Shown here: in pieces, positions 16,300-26,150 of the stretch
Position numbering within the stretch: position 1 is the first letter of the stretch
Layout: each line of letters starts with the position of its first letter
Assembly (NCBI RefSeq): GCF_000218785.1
Contig: NZ_AFPO01000011.1
Span: 62,001 to 126,000, forward strand
Source of the DNA: Idiomarina sp. A28L
GTDB lineage: Bacteria > Pseudomonadota > Gammaproteobacteria > Enterobacterales > Alteromonadaceae
Reading direction: 5' to 3'
DNA length: 64,000 nucleotides
The notes under the pieces: generated by a model
The model's input: only the letters and a program-made list of their open reading frames with translations
Databases searched by the model: none
Told to the model about the DNA's origin: nothing
Program-made: the position numbers and the translations under genes

Positions 16300-18924
16300 T
16301 TATTCATCGGTTAGGGCGCTAATAATAGCGTTTTTTAATGCCTCGCGCTCACTTTCTGTCAGCGCTTCTTGGCTGTTCGACGCAACAATAAACAGATCTT
16401 CTGCTTGTTCACCAACCGTGGTTATTTTTGCTGCCATAAGGTTGATATCGAGCTGCTGGAAAACAGCCGCAAGGCGGGCGATTAGCCCAGGCCTATCAAG
16501 TGTTATTAATTCAAACGTAGTTCGCCGTGCATTTTTTAAGTTTATAAACTTAACCCGCGTGCGCACCTTAAAGTTGCGCAGCCGGCGTGATATAGAACGC
16601 TGGCTGCTAGGAACTGGCCGGCGCTTTCTTAGAACATCATGTAAATGCTGGTGAACTTCTTCTATGCGCTGAGCATCGGCAAGAGGTAAGCCATCTTGCT
16701 GCAGCACGATAAAAGTATCCATAACATAACCATCGCGGGTGTTAAGGATTTGCGCATCGTGAATGCTCAATTGCTCACTATCAAGAACAGCGGCTACCTT
16801 GGCGAATAAATGGCTTTCTTCATGATGATAGATAAACAGTTCAGTAGTGCCGTTATTGTTCTCATCGCCAATCAAAACAAGCGGCAATTGATGTTCCTGC
16901 ACATGCATAATGTTTTGTGAATGCCACGCAATTTGTTCTGGGGTATGGCGGAAGAAGTAATCAGCTGTAAAACGGCCCCAAAGCTGATTAATTTGTTCAA
17001 CTTCAAAGCCAGCACTTAACAAATAACCCATAGCAAGCTGCCGATTGTTTTGCACCCGTTCGCGAACATCAAAGGTTTTCTTATCGTGTTGCTGTAGTGA
17101 TTCATAGGTGGCTCGATACAACTCTTCAAGCAAGGTAGCTTTCCAGTTATTCCAAAGGTTTGAGTTAGTAGCTCGAATATCGGCAACCGTTAAACAATAT
17201 AGATAGTTAAGCCGTTGGATAGTGCCACACTCATTGGCAAATTTGCCGATTACTTCAGGATCGTAAATATCGCGCTTTTGCGCGGTTACCGACATTAATA
17301 AGTGCTTTTCTACCAGCCAAGCAATCAGCTCCGCGCCTTCTGCTGGCAGTTCATGCAGGGCCGCAAATTCGCGCGCATCAGCCGCACCGAGTTCGGAATG
17401 ATCACCACCGCGCCCTTTGGCAATATCGTGGAAAATCCCCGCCAAGAATAACCATTCAGGCGCTTGCATGTTTTGCACAATTTCACTGGCTAGTGGGTAA
17501 TGCTCAGATTCTTCAGGAAGTGTGAACTGGTACAAATTACATAGCAAACGGTAGGTGTGCTCATCTACGGTGTAGGCATGAAATAGATCGAATTGCATTT
17601 GCCCAACGATATGATCCCAAGCTGGCAAATAGCGAGCCATAATGCCGAATCGGTGCATGAGTTCGAAAGCCAGCCCAAAGCATCGTGGGTGCCGAATGAT
17701 AGCCAAAAAACAGTTGCGGCAGGCGGTATCATTAATTAAAGGCTCTTTGAGCTCACGCCGGGCATTGCGCAATAGGCGAATTGTGTGCGAATGAACTCCT
17801 TCAACTTCAGGATTATCAGCGATAAGCCAGAAGAAACGCATGATGCATATAGGGTTGGTAAAAGCGGAATCACTACGGGCCATAATTTGGTTGCCGATTA
17901 GGGCGAAATCATCATCGAGAGGTTGTGGTTCAAGCAACTTCATGGGGCCTAAGATGGCTTGTTCAAAAAATTGAAGTAGCATGCGGTTGAGCTCGCCCAC
18001 GCGTAACACAACTTTGAAATAATCCTTCATCATGTGCTCAACGGCCACTTTACTATTTTCATTATTGTAACCGAGCAGCTTAGCCACATCGGGTTGGTAA
18101 TCGAAAAGTAGGCGATCTTCGGCTTTTTGAGCGGTTAGGTGCAGGGCAAAACGAATACGCCATAAAAAGCTAGTGCACTCTTTAAGCTCAACAAACTCAT
18201 CGGCAGTGATGTAATTATATTCAACAAGGCTTTCATCGCTGCGAGCATGGAAATGTTGTTTCGCAATCCAACTAATGGTTTGAATATCGCGTAAGCCACC
18301 CGGTGATGATTTTATATTGGGTTCAAGATTATAGGCGGTTCCGTGATATTGCCGATGGCGGGCTATTTGTTCATTTTTTTTTGCTTGATAAAAAGCTCGG
18401 CTCGACCACGGAAAGTGAAAGTTAATTTGTTGCTCAAGTGCCTCGGTAAGCGATTCGCTTCCTGCAATCAAACGATGTTCAATAAGGCTAGTAGCTACGG
18501 TGATATCACTTTCGGCTTGTTGCATACACTCAGAAACAGTGCGAACTGAGTGCCCTACTTGTAAGCGTAGATCCCAAAGTAGGGTAATAAACTGGCTAAT
18601 ACGTTCTTGTTGCCGAGTAGGCAACGCACCTTCAACTAGAAATAATAAATCGATATCTGATTCCGGGTGCAATGCTCCGCGTCCATAGCCACCAACAGCT
18701 AGTAATGCATAGTTTTCAGAGGGGAATTTAAACTGTAACCAGAGTTGTTGTAGCAAAGTATCGAAAAAATCAGCGCGGTTGGCAACTAGGGTATCAATAT
18801 CAGCGCTGATAAACTGGTTTGCCGACCATTCGTTATAGCATTGGACCTGCTGCCGCCAAGCGGAAACAGGTTCAATTTGTTCAGGCCAATTCGCTTGGTA
18901 AAGCATGTGTGGCGTGCACAGCAT
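16300..18924 (-). CDS. glnD: bifunctional PII uridylyltransferase/uridylyl-removing enzyme
   Basis: GlnD senses glutamine and adds or removes UMP on the PII signal protein, so it sits at the top of nitrogen control. In the 874 residues the nucleotidyltransferase motif is LLAVGGYGRGALHPESDIDLLFLV (about 75-98). The HD hydrolase domain is marked by LAGIFHDIAKGRGGDHSELGA (about 500-520). Two ACT domains close the protein (ESHLFAKVAAVLDSEQLSIHDAQI; LITLDRPGLIARLAAVFQQLDINLMAAKITTVG). Its ATG overlaps the map stop by one base (TAATG), so translation is coupled. No PII gene is in the window. A second ATG at codon 7 is possible. Confidence 0.97.
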   Translation of the reverse strand: MLCTPHMLYQANWPEQIEPVSAWRQQVQCYNEWSANQFISADIDTLVANRADFFDTLLQQLWLQFKFPSENYALLAVGGYGRGALHPESDIDLLFLVEGALPTRQQERISQFITLLWDLRLQVGHSVRTVSECMQQAESDITVATSLIEHRLIAGSESLTEALEQQINFHFPWSSRAFYQAKKNEQIARHRQYHGTAYNLEPNIKSSPGGLRDIQTISWIAKQHFHARSDESLVEYNYITADEFVELKECTSFLWRIRFALHLTAQKAEDRLLFDYQPDVAKLLGYNNENSKVAVEHMMKDYFKVVLRVGELNRMLLQFFEQAILGPMKLLEPQPLDDDFALIGNQIMARSDSAFTNPICIMRFFWLIADNPEVEGVHSHTIRLLRNARRELKEPLINDTACRNCFLAIIRHPRCFGLAFELMHRFGIMARYLPAWDHIVGQMQFDLFHAYTVDEHTYRLLCNLYQFTLPEESEHYPLASEIVQNMQAPEWLFLAGIFHDIAKGRGGDHSELGAADAREFAALHELPAEGAELIAWLVEKHLLMSVTAQKRDIYDPEVIGKFANECGTIQRLNYLYCLTVADIRATNSNLWNNWKATLLEELYRATYESLQQHDKKTFDVRERVQNNRQLAMGYLLSAGFEVEQINQLWGRFTADYFFRHTPEQIAWHSQNIMHVQEHQLPLVLIGDENNNGTTELFIYHHEESHLFAKVAAVLDSEQLSIHDAQILNTRDGYVMDTFIVLQQDGLPLADAQRIEEVHQHLHDVLRKRRPVPSSQRSISRRLRNFKVRTRVKFINLKNARRTTFELITLDRPGLIARLAAVFQQLDINLMAAKITTVGEQAEDLFIVASNSQEALTESEREALKNAIISALTDE

Positions 18925-19706
18925 TAATGTTCAATAACTCGCGGAAGTTCTTCTTCACCCCGCAAGGTAAGTACTTCAACGCCGTTTTCGGTAACTAATA
19001 AAGTGTGTTCCCATTGTGCACTCAAGCTGCGATCTTTGGTTAACACTGTCCAGCCATCGGCCAAAATTTTCGTATTACGTTTGCCGGCATTAATCATCGG
19101 TTCGATGGTGAGGCACATGCCAGCCTGCAAAGTTTCGCCGGTTCCTGCTTTGCCGTAATGCAATACTTGTGGTTCTTCATGGAATTCATCACCGATACCG
19201 TGGCCACAGAATTCACGTACAATCGAATAGCCAAAACCCTCGCCATATTTTTGAATTTCAGCACCGATATCACCCAGGCGTACGCCGGGCTTAACCATTT
19301 TAATAGCGCGATACAATGCTTCTTGGGTTACGCCCACAAGGCGGTTGGCTAAAATAGAGCCTTCACCAACAATAAACATTTTACTGGTATCGCCGTGATA
19401 GCCATTTTTAAGAACAGTTACATCGATATTCACAATATCGCCATCTTTTAACGGCTTATCGTTTGGAATTCCGTGGCATACACAGTGGTTTACCGAAGTG
19501 CAAATTGATTTCGGAAAACCATGGTAATCGAGAGGAGCCGGATAAGCATCGTTAGCAACGATATAATCGTGGCAAATGGTATTGAGCTCATCGGTTGTTA
19601 TCCCAGCTTTCACGTGCGGGGTTATCATCTCCAAAACGCTAGCGGCAAGCTTGCCAGCTACACGCATCTTCTCAATTTCTTCTGCGGTTTTGATTTTAAT
19701 TGCCAT
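18924..19706 (-). CDS. map: type I methionine aminopeptidase
   Basis: Removes the initiator methionine from new proteins. The 260 residues show the metal-binding set of the pita-bread fold: VNIDVTVLKNGYHGDTSKMF (two Asp ligands), FCGHGIGDEFHEEPQVLHYG (His ligand), MCLTIEPMIN (Glu) and WEHTLLVTENGVEVLT (Glu). The active-site His is in DYHGFPKSICTSVNHCVCHG. It is short, without an N-terminal zinc finger, as expected for bacteria. It is divergent from rpsB, as in E. coli, and first of map-glnD-dapD. Confidence 0.97.
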   Translation of the reverse strand: MAIKIKTAEEIEKMRVAGKLAASVLEMITPHVKAGITTDELNTICHDYIVANDAYPAPLDYHGFPKSICTSVNHCVCHGIPNDKPLKDGDIVNIDVTVLKNGYHGDTSKMFIVGEGSILANRLVGVTQEALYRAIKMVKPGVRLGDIGAEIQKYGEGFGYSIVREFCGHGIGDEFHEEPQVLHYGKAGTGETLQAGMCLTIEPMINAGKRNTKILADGWTVLTKDRSLSAQWEHTLLVTENGVEVLTLRGEEELPRVIEH

Positions 19707-19767
19707 GGTTTCTCACTAATTTTTTAATTTAAACGCAGTTTATCCGCGATTCATTAAGTTATCGTAA

Positions 19768-19796
19768 ATTCTACCAGAATTAGTACCTATACAGAA
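19768..19796 (-). promoter_or_regulatory. predicted sigma-70 promoter for map-glnD-dapD
   Basis: On the minus strand, TTCTGT (19796-19791) and TAGAAT (19773-19768) are 17 bases apart. TGG directly before the -10 gives an extended -10 element. It lies about 60 bp upstream of the map start. Prediction by eye. Confidence 0.42.
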
Positions 19797-19808
19797 GATG
19801 GATTTTGG

Positions 19809-19837
19809 TTGTTCAAAAGGTGGTTTTATGGTATAAA
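19809..19837 (+). promoter_or_regulatory. predicted sigma-70 promoter for rpsB-tsf
   Basis: TTGTTC (19809-19814) and TATAAA (19832-19837) with a 17-base spacer, followed by a GC-rich start region ATGCGCCGC of the kind seen at stringently controlled promoters. This places transcription start about 185 bp before rpsB, leaving room for the structured leader. Confidence 0.55.
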
Positions 19838-19839
19838 AT

Positions 19840-20029
19840 GCGCCGCTCACTTGATAGTGGGTAAAGTGTGGGTGTAGCAATGCATGCGTATTTGCTGCAA
19901 CCGCAATATTAAACTCTAAATTACACACACATATCGGCACATGGTGCGGGGTGCTTGGATTGCTTAAATGCAATGCGGGTCGCAACATGGGATATGTGGA
20001 GGCATAACCCCTTACAAAGGAAAATTATC
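19840..20029 (+). promoter_or_regulatory. structured rpsB leader, likely S2 autoregulatory element
   Basis: A leader of about 190 bases with no ORF of its own. CACATATC (19928-19935) pairs with GATATGTG (19991-19998). Inside that stem, GGGGT (19948-19952) can pair with ACCCC (20007-20011) beyond it, making a pseudoknot just ahead of the true ribosome site AAAGGA. Gammaproteobacterial rpsB leaders are known to bind S2 and repress rpsB-tsf through such a pseudoknotted structure. The pairings are seen; the S2 role is inferred from the family. Confidence 0.55.
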
Positions 20030-20773
20030 ATGGCAAACGTGTCAATGCGCGACATGCTTAAAGCAGGTGTTCACTTCGGTCACCAAACTCGTTACTGGAA
20101 CCCTAAGATGAAGCCTTTCATCTTCGGCGCTCGTAACAAGATTCACATCATCAACTTAGAATCTACAGTGCCTATGTTCAACAAGGCATTAGATTTTCTT
20201 CAGCACACAGCTTCTAACGGCGGCAAAGTATTGTTCGTTGGTACTAAGCGTGCAGCTGCAGAGCAAATCAAAAACGCGGCTATCGCATCGAACCAATTCT
20301 ATGTAAATCACCGCTGGTTGGGTGGCATGCTGACGAACTGGAAAACTGTGCGTCAATCGATCAAACGTTTGAAAGATTTGGAAGTTCAAAGCCAAGACGG
20401 TACTTTCGAGAAGCTAACCAAGAAAGAAGCGCTAATGAACACGCGCGAAATGGAAAAGCTTGAGAAGAGCCTTGGCGGTATTAAAAACATGGGCGGCTTG
20501 CCTGATGTTATCTTCGTGATCGATGCTGACCACGAACACATTGCAATCAAAGAAGCGAACAACTTAGGTATTCCAGTTGTAGCAGTTGTTGATACGAACT
20601 CTTCTCCAGATGGCGTTGATTACGTAATTCCAGGCAACGATGATGCGATGCGTGCTATTCAGTGTTACTTAGGTGCTGCGGCAACTACGATCAATGAAGG
20701 CCGCCAGAAAAATGGTGCAGAAATCACTGCAGCTGACGATTTCGTTGAAGCTGAAGAAGATAGCGCCGAGTAA
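20030..20773 (+). CDS. rpsB: 30S ribosomal protein S2
   Basis: S2 joins the small ribosomal subunit late and is needed for S1 binding. The 247 residues start [33 protein letters not shown] and carry [33 protein letters not shown] and [50 protein letters not shown], all standard for bacterial S2. The ATG at 20030 has AAAGGA upstream; the frame extends to 19955 but that part is leader. The acidic tail ([13 protein letters not shown]) is a few residues longer than in E. coli. It is first of rpsB-tsf. Confidence 0.98.
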   Translation: MANVSMRDMLKAGVHFGHQTRYWNPKMKPFIFGARNKIHIINLESTVPMFNKALDFLQHTASNGGKVLFVGTKRAAAEQIKNAAIASNQFYVNHRWLGGMLTNWKTVRQSIKRLKDLEVQSQDGTFEKLTKKEALMNTREMEKLEKSLGGIKNMGGLPDVIFVIDADHEHIAIKEANNLGIPVVAVVDTNSSPDGVDYVIPGNDDAMRAIQCYLGAAATTINEGRQKNGAEITAADDFVEAEEDSAE

Positions 20774-20779
20774 GTTAAG

Positions 20780-20805
20780 AAAACGGCCTGAAAACAGGCC
20801 GTTTT
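20780..20805 (+). terminator. rpsB-tsf intergenic hairpin (attenuator-like)
   Basis: A perfect 11-bp stem AAAACGGCCTG (20780-20790) and CAGGCCGTTTT (20795-20805) with an AAAA loop, ending in the TTTT of the stem then GCAAT. It lies between rpsB and tsf, where partial termination would lower tsf relative to rpsB. A second GC-rich hairpin (20835-20856, GGCCCGG with CCGGGCC) without T-run follows before tsf. Confidence 0.7.
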
Positions 20806-20888
20806 GCAATAATTTCGTGGGAATAGTTTCGCGGGGCCCGGTATTAAGCCCGGGCCAGACATGAATCCTGAACACAGAGGATAGTATC

Positions 20889-21767
20889 ATGGCAATTACA
20901 GCCGCAATGGTTAAAGAACTGCGCGAGCGTACTGGCGCAGGTATGATGGATTGTAAAAAAGCACTCGAAGAAGCGAATGGCGATATCGAGCTAGCGATTG
21001 AAAACATGCGTAAGAGTGGTCAGGCTAAAGCTGCGAAAAAAGCTGGCCGTATCGCTGCTGAAGGTGTGATTTTAGTAAAAACTGAAGGTAACGTAGGTAC
21101 TTTAGTTGAATTGAATTGCGAAACTGATTTCGTTGCGCGTGATGTAAGTTTCTTAGCTATGGGTGAGCAGATCGTTAACGCTGCATTCGCTAACAAAGAA
21201 ACTGACGTTGAAAATCTGAAAAACACTCAGATCGATGGCGGCACCGTTGAAGAAGTTCGTAGCACTTTAGTTGCTAAGATCGGCGAGAATATGAATTTGC
21301 GTCGGGTGATTACAGCAGAAGGCGGTGATGTTGCTGCTTCTTATGTTCACGGCGGCCGGATTGGTGTGTTGGTATTGTTAACTGGCGGTAGCGAAGATCT
21401 TGGTAAAGATGTAGCGATGCACGTTGCAGCAAGCAACCCACAATTTGTTAAGCCTGAAGATGTAGCGGAAGACGTGATTGCAAAAGAACGCGAAATTCAA
21501 ATTGATATCGCTATGCAATCAGGTAAGCCAAAAGAAATCGCTGAGAAGATGGTTGAAGGCCGAATGAAGAAATTCACGGGCGAAATCAGCTTAACAGGTC
21601 AGCCTTTCGTAAAAGATCCTTCTAAAACTGTTGGCGAATTGCTGAAAGAAGCAGGCGCTGATGTACTTACTTTTGTTCGTTTTGAAGTAGGTGAAGGTAT
21701 TGAGAAGAAAGCAGATGATTTTGCTGCTGAAGTACAAGCTCAGGTAGCAGCGGCGCAAAAAGGTTAA
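20889..21767 (+). CDS. tsf: translation elongation factor Ts
   Basis: EF-Ts is the nucleotide exchange factor for EF-Tu. The 292 residues start with the UBA-like domain [47 protein letters not shown]. The EF-Tu contact loop region [15 protein letters not shown] follows, then the core subdomains with [18 protein letters not shown] and the C-terminal module [25 protein letters not shown]. It is 115 bp after rpsB, separated by two hairpins but expected to be read through from the rpsB promoter. AGAGGA precedes the ATG. Confidence 0.98.
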   Translation: MAITAAMVKELRERTGAGMMDCKKALEEANGDIELAIENMRKSGQAKAAKKAGRIAAEGVILVKTEGNVGTLVELNCETDFVARDVSFLAMGEQIVNAAFANKETDVENLKNTQIDGGTVEEVRSTLVAKIGENMNLRRVITAEGGDVAASYVHGGRIGVLVLLTGGSEDLGKDVAMHVAASNPQFVKPEDVAEDVIAKEREIQIDIAMQSGKPKEIAEKMVEGRMKKFTGEISLTGQPFVKDPSKTVGELLKEAGADVLTFVRFEVGEGIEKKADDFAAEVQAQVAAAQKG

Positions 21768-21810
21768 TTAACCGTGGCTAAAATGCCTTTGCGAAGCAAT
21801 ACCTAATCAT

Positions 21811-21848
21811 AACCGCGCTTTGCTGTTGCAGCAGGCGCGGTTTTTTTT
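21811..21848 (+). terminator. intrinsic terminator after tsf
   Basis: Long stem AACCGCGC (21811-21818) with GCGCGGTT (21835-21842), extended by an inner TGCTG/CAGCA stem, followed by eight T residues. It is a strong terminator separating rpsB-tsf from pyrH. Confidence 0.92.
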
Positions 21849-21872
21849 AACCTGAAAACGGAAGCCAAAGAT

Positions 21873-22616
21873 ATGAGCACAAATCCGAAACCAAGCTATC
21901 GCCGTGTTTTATTAAAATTAAGCGGCGAAGCTCTAATGGGCGCCGAACCCTTTGGTATCGACCCAAAAGTTCTTGACCGTATGGCGCAAGAAATTAAGGA
22001 AATTCTCGAACTTGGTGTTCAGGTTGGCCTTGTGATTGGCGGCGGAAACTTATTTCGCGGCGAAGGTTTGGCTAAGGCAGGCATGAACCGGGTTGTAGGC
22101 GACCACATGGGTATGCTGGCAACCGTTATGAATGGTTTAGCCATGCGTGATGCATTGCATCGCACCTATATAAATGCGCGCTTAATGTCGGCAATAGAGT
22201 TAGCTGGCGTTTGTGATAGTTACAACTGGGCAGAAGCTATTAGTTTGTTAAAATCAGGCCGTGTTGTTATTTTCTCAGCCGGTACGGGTAATCCGTTTTT
22301 TACAACCGATTCTGCGGCATGTTTGCGCGGTATTGAAATTGAAGCTGAAGTAGTTCTAAAAGCCACTAAGGTAGATGGTGTATACTCTGCCGACCCGATG
22401 AAAAATCCAGAAGCTACAAAATATGATATTTTGGATTACCAAGATGTATTGAAAAATGAATTGAAAGTTATGGATTTAGCCGCATTCACTTTAGCGCGCG
22501 ATCACAGCTTACCTATTCGAGTTTTCAATATGAATAAACCGGGTGCACTGAAAGCCGTGATTATGGGTGAAGATGAAGGTACACTAATCACTCATGTAAA
22601 AGATTCAAATAAATAA
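21873..22616 (+). CDS. pyrH: uridylate kinase
   Basis: PyrH phosphorylates UMP to UDP, feeding RNA synthesis and UDP-sugars for the wall. The 247 residues begin [23 protein letters not shown] and have the glycine-rich [78 protein letters not shown], and a C-terminal [20 protein letters not shown]. It belongs to the amino-acid-kinase fold of bacterial UMP kinases. It follows the strong tsf terminator, so a promoter should lie close upstream. frr comes 19 bp after. Confidence 0.97.
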   Translation: MSTNPKPSYRRVLLKLSGEALMGAEPFGIDPKVLDRMAQEIKEILELGVQVGLVIGGGNLFRGEGLAKAGMNRVVGDHMGMLATVMNGLAMRDALHRTYINARLMSAIELAGVCDSYNWAEAISLLKSGRVVIFSAGTGNPFFTTDSAACLRGIEIEAEVVLKATKVDGVYSADPMKNPEATKYDILDYQDVLKNELKVMDLAAFTLARDHSLPIRVFNMNKPGALKAVIMGEDEGTLITHVKDSNK

Positions 22617-22635
22617 TTAGGAAGAGGATCCCATA

Positions 22636-23193
22636 GTGATCAACGAGATAATTGCCGATGCGAAAGATCGCATGAGTAAGAGTGTGGACGCACTCGCAGC
22701 ACAAATGTCGAAAATTCGTACAGGGCGTGCCCATCCAAGCTTACTTGATGGCGTGATGGTGCCTTACTATGGCAGCGATACGCCATTAAAACAGTTGGCG
22801 AACATTACCATTGAAGATTCTCGCACTCTTGCTATTACCGTGTTCGATAAAAGTAGCTCAGGTGCGGTAGAAAAAGCCATTCTAACCTCTGATTTGGGTT
22901 TAAACCCAGCTGGTGCCGGGAATGTGATTCGTGTTCCACTGCCTCCACTCACTGAAGAACGCCGCCGTGATTTAGTGAAAATTGTGCGTGCTGAAGCGGA
23001 GCAGGGCCGTGTTGCCGTACGTAACATTCGCCGCGATGCCAATAGTGATATCAAAGAACTTTTGAAAGAAAAAGAAATCACAGAAGATGATGATCGTAAG
23101 GCGCAGGATAACATTCAGAAGCTTACCGATGATTTCGTGAAGAAAGTTGATGAATTATTGGCCACTAAAGAAGCTGAGTTGATGGAAGTTTAA
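22636..23193 (+). CDS. frr: ribosome recycling factor
   Basis: RRF works with EF-G to split ribosomes after termination. The 185 residues equal the usual length and read [53 protein letters not shown], then [14 protein letters not shown], and a C-terminal helix [52 protein letters not shown]. The start codon is GTG, with GAGGA eight bases upstream. pyrH-frr is the conserved gammaproteobacterial order. A terminator follows. Confidence 0.97.
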   Translation: MINEIIADAKDRMSKSVDALAAQMSKIRTGRAHPSLLDGVMVPYYGSDTPLKQLANITIEDSRTLAITVFDKSSSGAVEKAILTSDLGLNPAGAGNVIRVPLPPLTEERRRDLVKIVRAEAEQGRVAVRNIRRDANSDIKELLKEKEITEDDDRKAQDNIQKLTDDFVKKVDELLATKEAELMEV

Positions 23194-23221
23194 GCACTCG
23201 CCATCTGCCTCGTTGGAGGAT

Positions 23222-23260
23222 AACGCCGTGTCGGATATACTCACGCGGCGTTTATTTTTT
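23222..23260 (+). terminator. intrinsic terminator after frr
   Basis: Stem AACGCCG (23222-23228) with CGGCGTT (23246-23252), extendable by TG/CA around a small bulge, followed by TTTATTTTTT. It ends 11 bp before the uppS start. Confidence 0.82.
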
Positions 23261-23271
23261 GTGGGATTAGA

Positions 23272-24048
23272 ATGACAGGGAAAAATACAACTACAGAGTC
23301 GATTCGTTTACCACGGCACGTTGCCATCATTATGGACGGTAATGGCCGTTGGGCAACATCGCAAGGAAAGCGGCGAACATCTGGGCATCGAGCGGGTGCC
23401 GAATCTGTTCGTCGGGCGATTACTTTTGCACGTCGAAATGGTATTCAAGCGCTTACTTTGTTTGCTTTCAGCAGCGAGAACTGGGGCCGGCCAGCACGTG
23501 AAGTAAACGTGCTCATGGAATTATTTATGGGCGTGCTAAAACGTGAAGTAGCTGAACTTGCGGAACACAATATTCGTTTATCTATAGTGGGCGATAAATC
23601 AGCATTTAGTGCACGTTTACAGAAACAAATTGCTACAGCGGAAGAAAAAACGGCCCATTGTACGGGAATGATGTTGAATATAGCCGCTAACTACGGTGGC
23701 CGTTGGGATATAACGCAAGCTGCTAAAAAGGTAGCTGGCCGAGTTGCTGCTGGTGAACTAACCCCTGCGGATATTACTGAAGATGATATCGCTGAGGGTA
23801 TGTGTTTAGCAGGGCAGGCAAGCCCTGATTTGCTCATTCGTACGGGTGGAGATATTCGGGTTAGTAATTTTTTATTATGGCAATTGGCGTATGCAGAACT
23901 TTATTTTACTGATGTACTCTGGCCTGATTTTGATGAAATGACGTTTGCTGCCGCGATCGATTGCTTTGTTCGACGCGAGCGGCGTTTTGGACTGACCAGC
24001 GCACAAATACAAGAACTAGCTGGAACAGGGAACCTGCAAGAGGGATAA
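23272..24048 (+). CDS. uppS: undecaprenyl diphosphate synthase
   Basis: Adds eight isopentenyl units in cis to farnesyl diphosphate, making the C55 lipid carrier for peptidoglycan and O-antigen. The 258 residues hold the cis-prenyltransferase signatures [35 protein letters not shown] with the catalytic Asp, [24 protein letters not shown], and near the end [37 protein letters not shown] charged N-terminal dozen residues precede the core. The next gene cdsA starts 3 bp after the stop, so they are one unit. Confidence 0.97.
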   Translation: MTGKNTTTESIRLPRHVAIIMDGNGRWATSQGKRRTSGHRAGAESVRRAITFARRNGIQALTLFAFSSENWGRPAREVNVLMELFMGVLKREVAELAEHNIRLSIVGDKSAFSARLQKQIATAEEKTAHCTGMMLNIAANYGGRWDITQAAKKVAGRVAAGELTPADITEDDIAEGMCLAGQASPDLLIRTGGDIRVSNFLLWQLAYAELYFTDVLWPDFDEMTFAAAIDCFVRRERRFGLTSAQIQELAGTGNLQEG

Positions 24049-24051
24049 TCT

Positions 24052-24915
24052 TTGCTTAAACAACGAATTCTAACCGCAGCGGTGCTTATACCAATAGCAC
24101 TAGCAGCCATATTTTTGCTGCCTTTACCTTTATTTGGATTAGCGGTTACTGCGGTACTTGCTTTGGCTGCTTGGGAATGGTCGCCACTAATGGGCGTTTG
24201 CAATGTTGCTGGGCGCCTAGCCTACACAGCACTCAACACTATTATTTTAGGTGTCTTATATTGGTTCACACCGATTAACGGTATTTGGTCGGCCGAGGGC
24301 ATGGTTGATTGGCTCTATTATATTGTATTGGTTGGCGGTATATGGTGGCTATTGGCTATTGCGTTAGTTTTTAACTTTCCCCGCAGTAAGGCGCTATGGC
24401 AGCGAAGCCGCTTATTTGTAGGTGTTTTTGGTATTCTTATTTTAGTACCAGCTTGGGTGGCATTAATGAGCTTGCGTTCATTAAATTATGATAGCAACCC
24501 AATGTTTGGTGGCTGGACAGTGCTATTCGTATTTGTTCTTGTTTGGGCCGCTGATGTAGGCGCCTATTTTGCCGGTAAGCGTTTCGGCCGCCGCAAATTG
24601 ATGCCGAACGTAAGCCCGGGTAAAACTATGGAAGGCTTTATTGGCGGTTTGTTTTTAGCAATATTGGTAATGTTCCTAGTTTCCCTAGTTCTCGAATTGC
24701 CTACAGAATTGATGTTGGGCTACTACATTGTTGGAGTTGCCACCGTTTTAGTATCGGTTTTCGGCGATTTAAACGAAAGTATGTTCAAGCGTTGTGCGGG
24801 TGTGAAAGATAGCGGATCGATTTTGCCAGGGCACGGTGGTATTTTGGATCGTATCGATTCATTAACTTCGGCGTTACCTATATTTTTGCTCGGATATCTT
24901 TGGTTGATTCATTAA
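24052..24915 (+). CDS. cdsA: phosphatidate cytidylyltransferase
   Basis: CdsA makes CDP-diacylglycerol, the branch point for all phospholipids. The 287 residues form about eight transmembrane helices and end with the family signature [37 protein letters not shown]. The stretch [36 protein letters not shown] is also conserved. The start is TTG at 24052 with GAGGG upstream; no in-frame ATG occurs until well inside the first helices. The stop overlaps the dxr ATG by one base. Confidence 0.96.
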   Translation: MLKQRILTAAVLIPIALAAIFLLPLPLFGLAVTAVLALAAWEWSPLMGVCNVAGRLAYTALNTIILGVLYWFTPINGIWSAEGMVDWLYYIVLVGGIWWLLAIALVFNFPRSKALWQRSRLFVGVFGILILVPAWVALMSLRSLNYDSNPMFGGWTVLFVFVLVWAADVGAYFAGKRFGRRKLMPNVSPGKTMEGFIGGLFLAILVMFLVSLVLELPTELMLGYYIVGVATVLVSVFGDLNESMFKRCAGVKDSGSILPGHGGILDRIDSLTSALPIFLLGYLWLIH

Positions 24916-26150
24916 TGTCGTTGTTTAATGTTGAGCAAGCAAGAGTGAAAACTAAGCCTTCGGTGATCACCGTTTTAGGCGCTACCGGCTCTATTGGTTT
25001 AAATACACTGGATGTTATTGCTAGGCATCCCGATGATTTTGATCTGTTTGCAGTAACGGCACACAGCCGTGTAACGGAAATGCTCGCTATCTGTAAACGA
25101 TTTACTCCGCGTTATGCGGTTATGGGCTCAGCAGATGCTGCAAGCTCGTTAAAACAGCGTTTACAAGAACTAAAATCCCCCACTGAAGTTTTGTTTGGCG
25201 AGGCGGCGCTTGTAGAAGTAAGCCAAGCTAGCGAAGTGGATACGGTAATGGCTGCTATTGTTGGGGCCGCAGGGTTGTTGCCCACGTTAGCTGCGGTAAA
25301 AACGGGTAAACGAGTATTGCTTGCGAATAAAGAAGCACTGGTGATGAGTGGCCAGTTGTTTATTGATGCTGTTCGGCAATCAAATGCGCAATTATTGCCT
25401 GTTGATAGCGAACACAATGCAATATTTCAAGCCCTGCCTGCAGCCGTTCAGCACAACTCCGTATCTGCAAACTTCGCTGAACATGGCATTAGTAAAATAT
25501 TATTAACCGGCTCGGGCGGCCCATTCCGGGAAACGCCTTTAGATCAACTTGCCACGCAAACTCCAGAAGCGGCGTGTGCCCACCCTAATTGGGATATGGG
25601 GCAGAAAATCTCAGTAGATTCAGCCACGATGCTGAACAAAGGCTTAGAATATATTGAAGCGCGTTGGTTGTTTAACTGCCAGCGAGAACAAATAGAAGTT
25701 GTTTTACATCCGCAAAGCGTAATTCATTCAATGGTGCAATATGTTGATGGCTCAGTAATTGCCCAACTTGGTGAACCGGATATGCGTACGCCGATAGCCT
25801 ATTGTTTGGGGTATCCTGAGCGCTTAGCTAGCGGAGTGAGAAATTTAGATTTTACTACCTTAGGTGCGCTTACTTTTGGGCAAGCTGAGGCGGCTCGTTA
25901 CCCATGTTTACAACTTGCGATTGATGCTTGTTGGCAAGGGCAAGCGGCCACAACCACATTAAATGCAGCAAATGAAGTAGCGGTAGCGGCCTTTTTACAA
26001 GGGCGTATTCCGTTTGGTGGTATTGCTAAGCTATGTGAAAAAGTATTAACTTCGGCAGAGCTGCCAGCGATAACCAGTATTGATGCAGTGCTTGATTGCG
26101 ATGCAAACGCACGTCGAGTAGCGCAAACGCTAATTGCGAGGGGGCAATAG
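24915..26150 (+). CDS. dxr: 1-deoxy-D-xylulose 5-phosphate reductoisomerase
   Basis: Dxr commits carbon to the MEP isoprenoid pathway, which supplies the substrate used by UppS next door. The 411 residues have the NADPH motif [26 protein letters not shown], the block [19 protein letters not shown], the substrate/metal region [57 protein letters not shown] and [30 protein letters not shown]. The ATG at 24915 shares its A with the cdsA stop (TAATG). The end overlaps the rseP GTG by one base. IspD, the next MEP enzyme but one, is at the window's far end. Confidence 0.97.
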   Translation: MSLFNVEQARVKTKPSVITVLGATGSIGLNTLDVIARHPDDFDLFAVTAHSRVTEMLAICKRFTPRYAVMGSADAASSLKQRLQELKSPTEVLFGEAALVEVSQASEVDTVMAAIVGAAGLLPTLAAVKTGKRVLLANKEALVMSGQLFIDAVRQSNAQLLPVDSEHNAIFQALPAAVQHNSVSANFAEHGISKILLTGSGGPFRETPLDQLATQTPEAACAHPNWDMGQKISVDSATMLNKGLEYIEARWLFNCQREQIEVVLHPQSVIHSMVQYVDGSVIAQLGEPDMRTPIAYCLGYPERLASGVRNLDFTTLGALTFGQAEAARYPCLQLAIDACWQGQAATTTLNAANEVAVAAFLQGRIPFGGIAKLCEKVLTSAELPAITSIDAVLDCDANARRVAQTLIARGQ

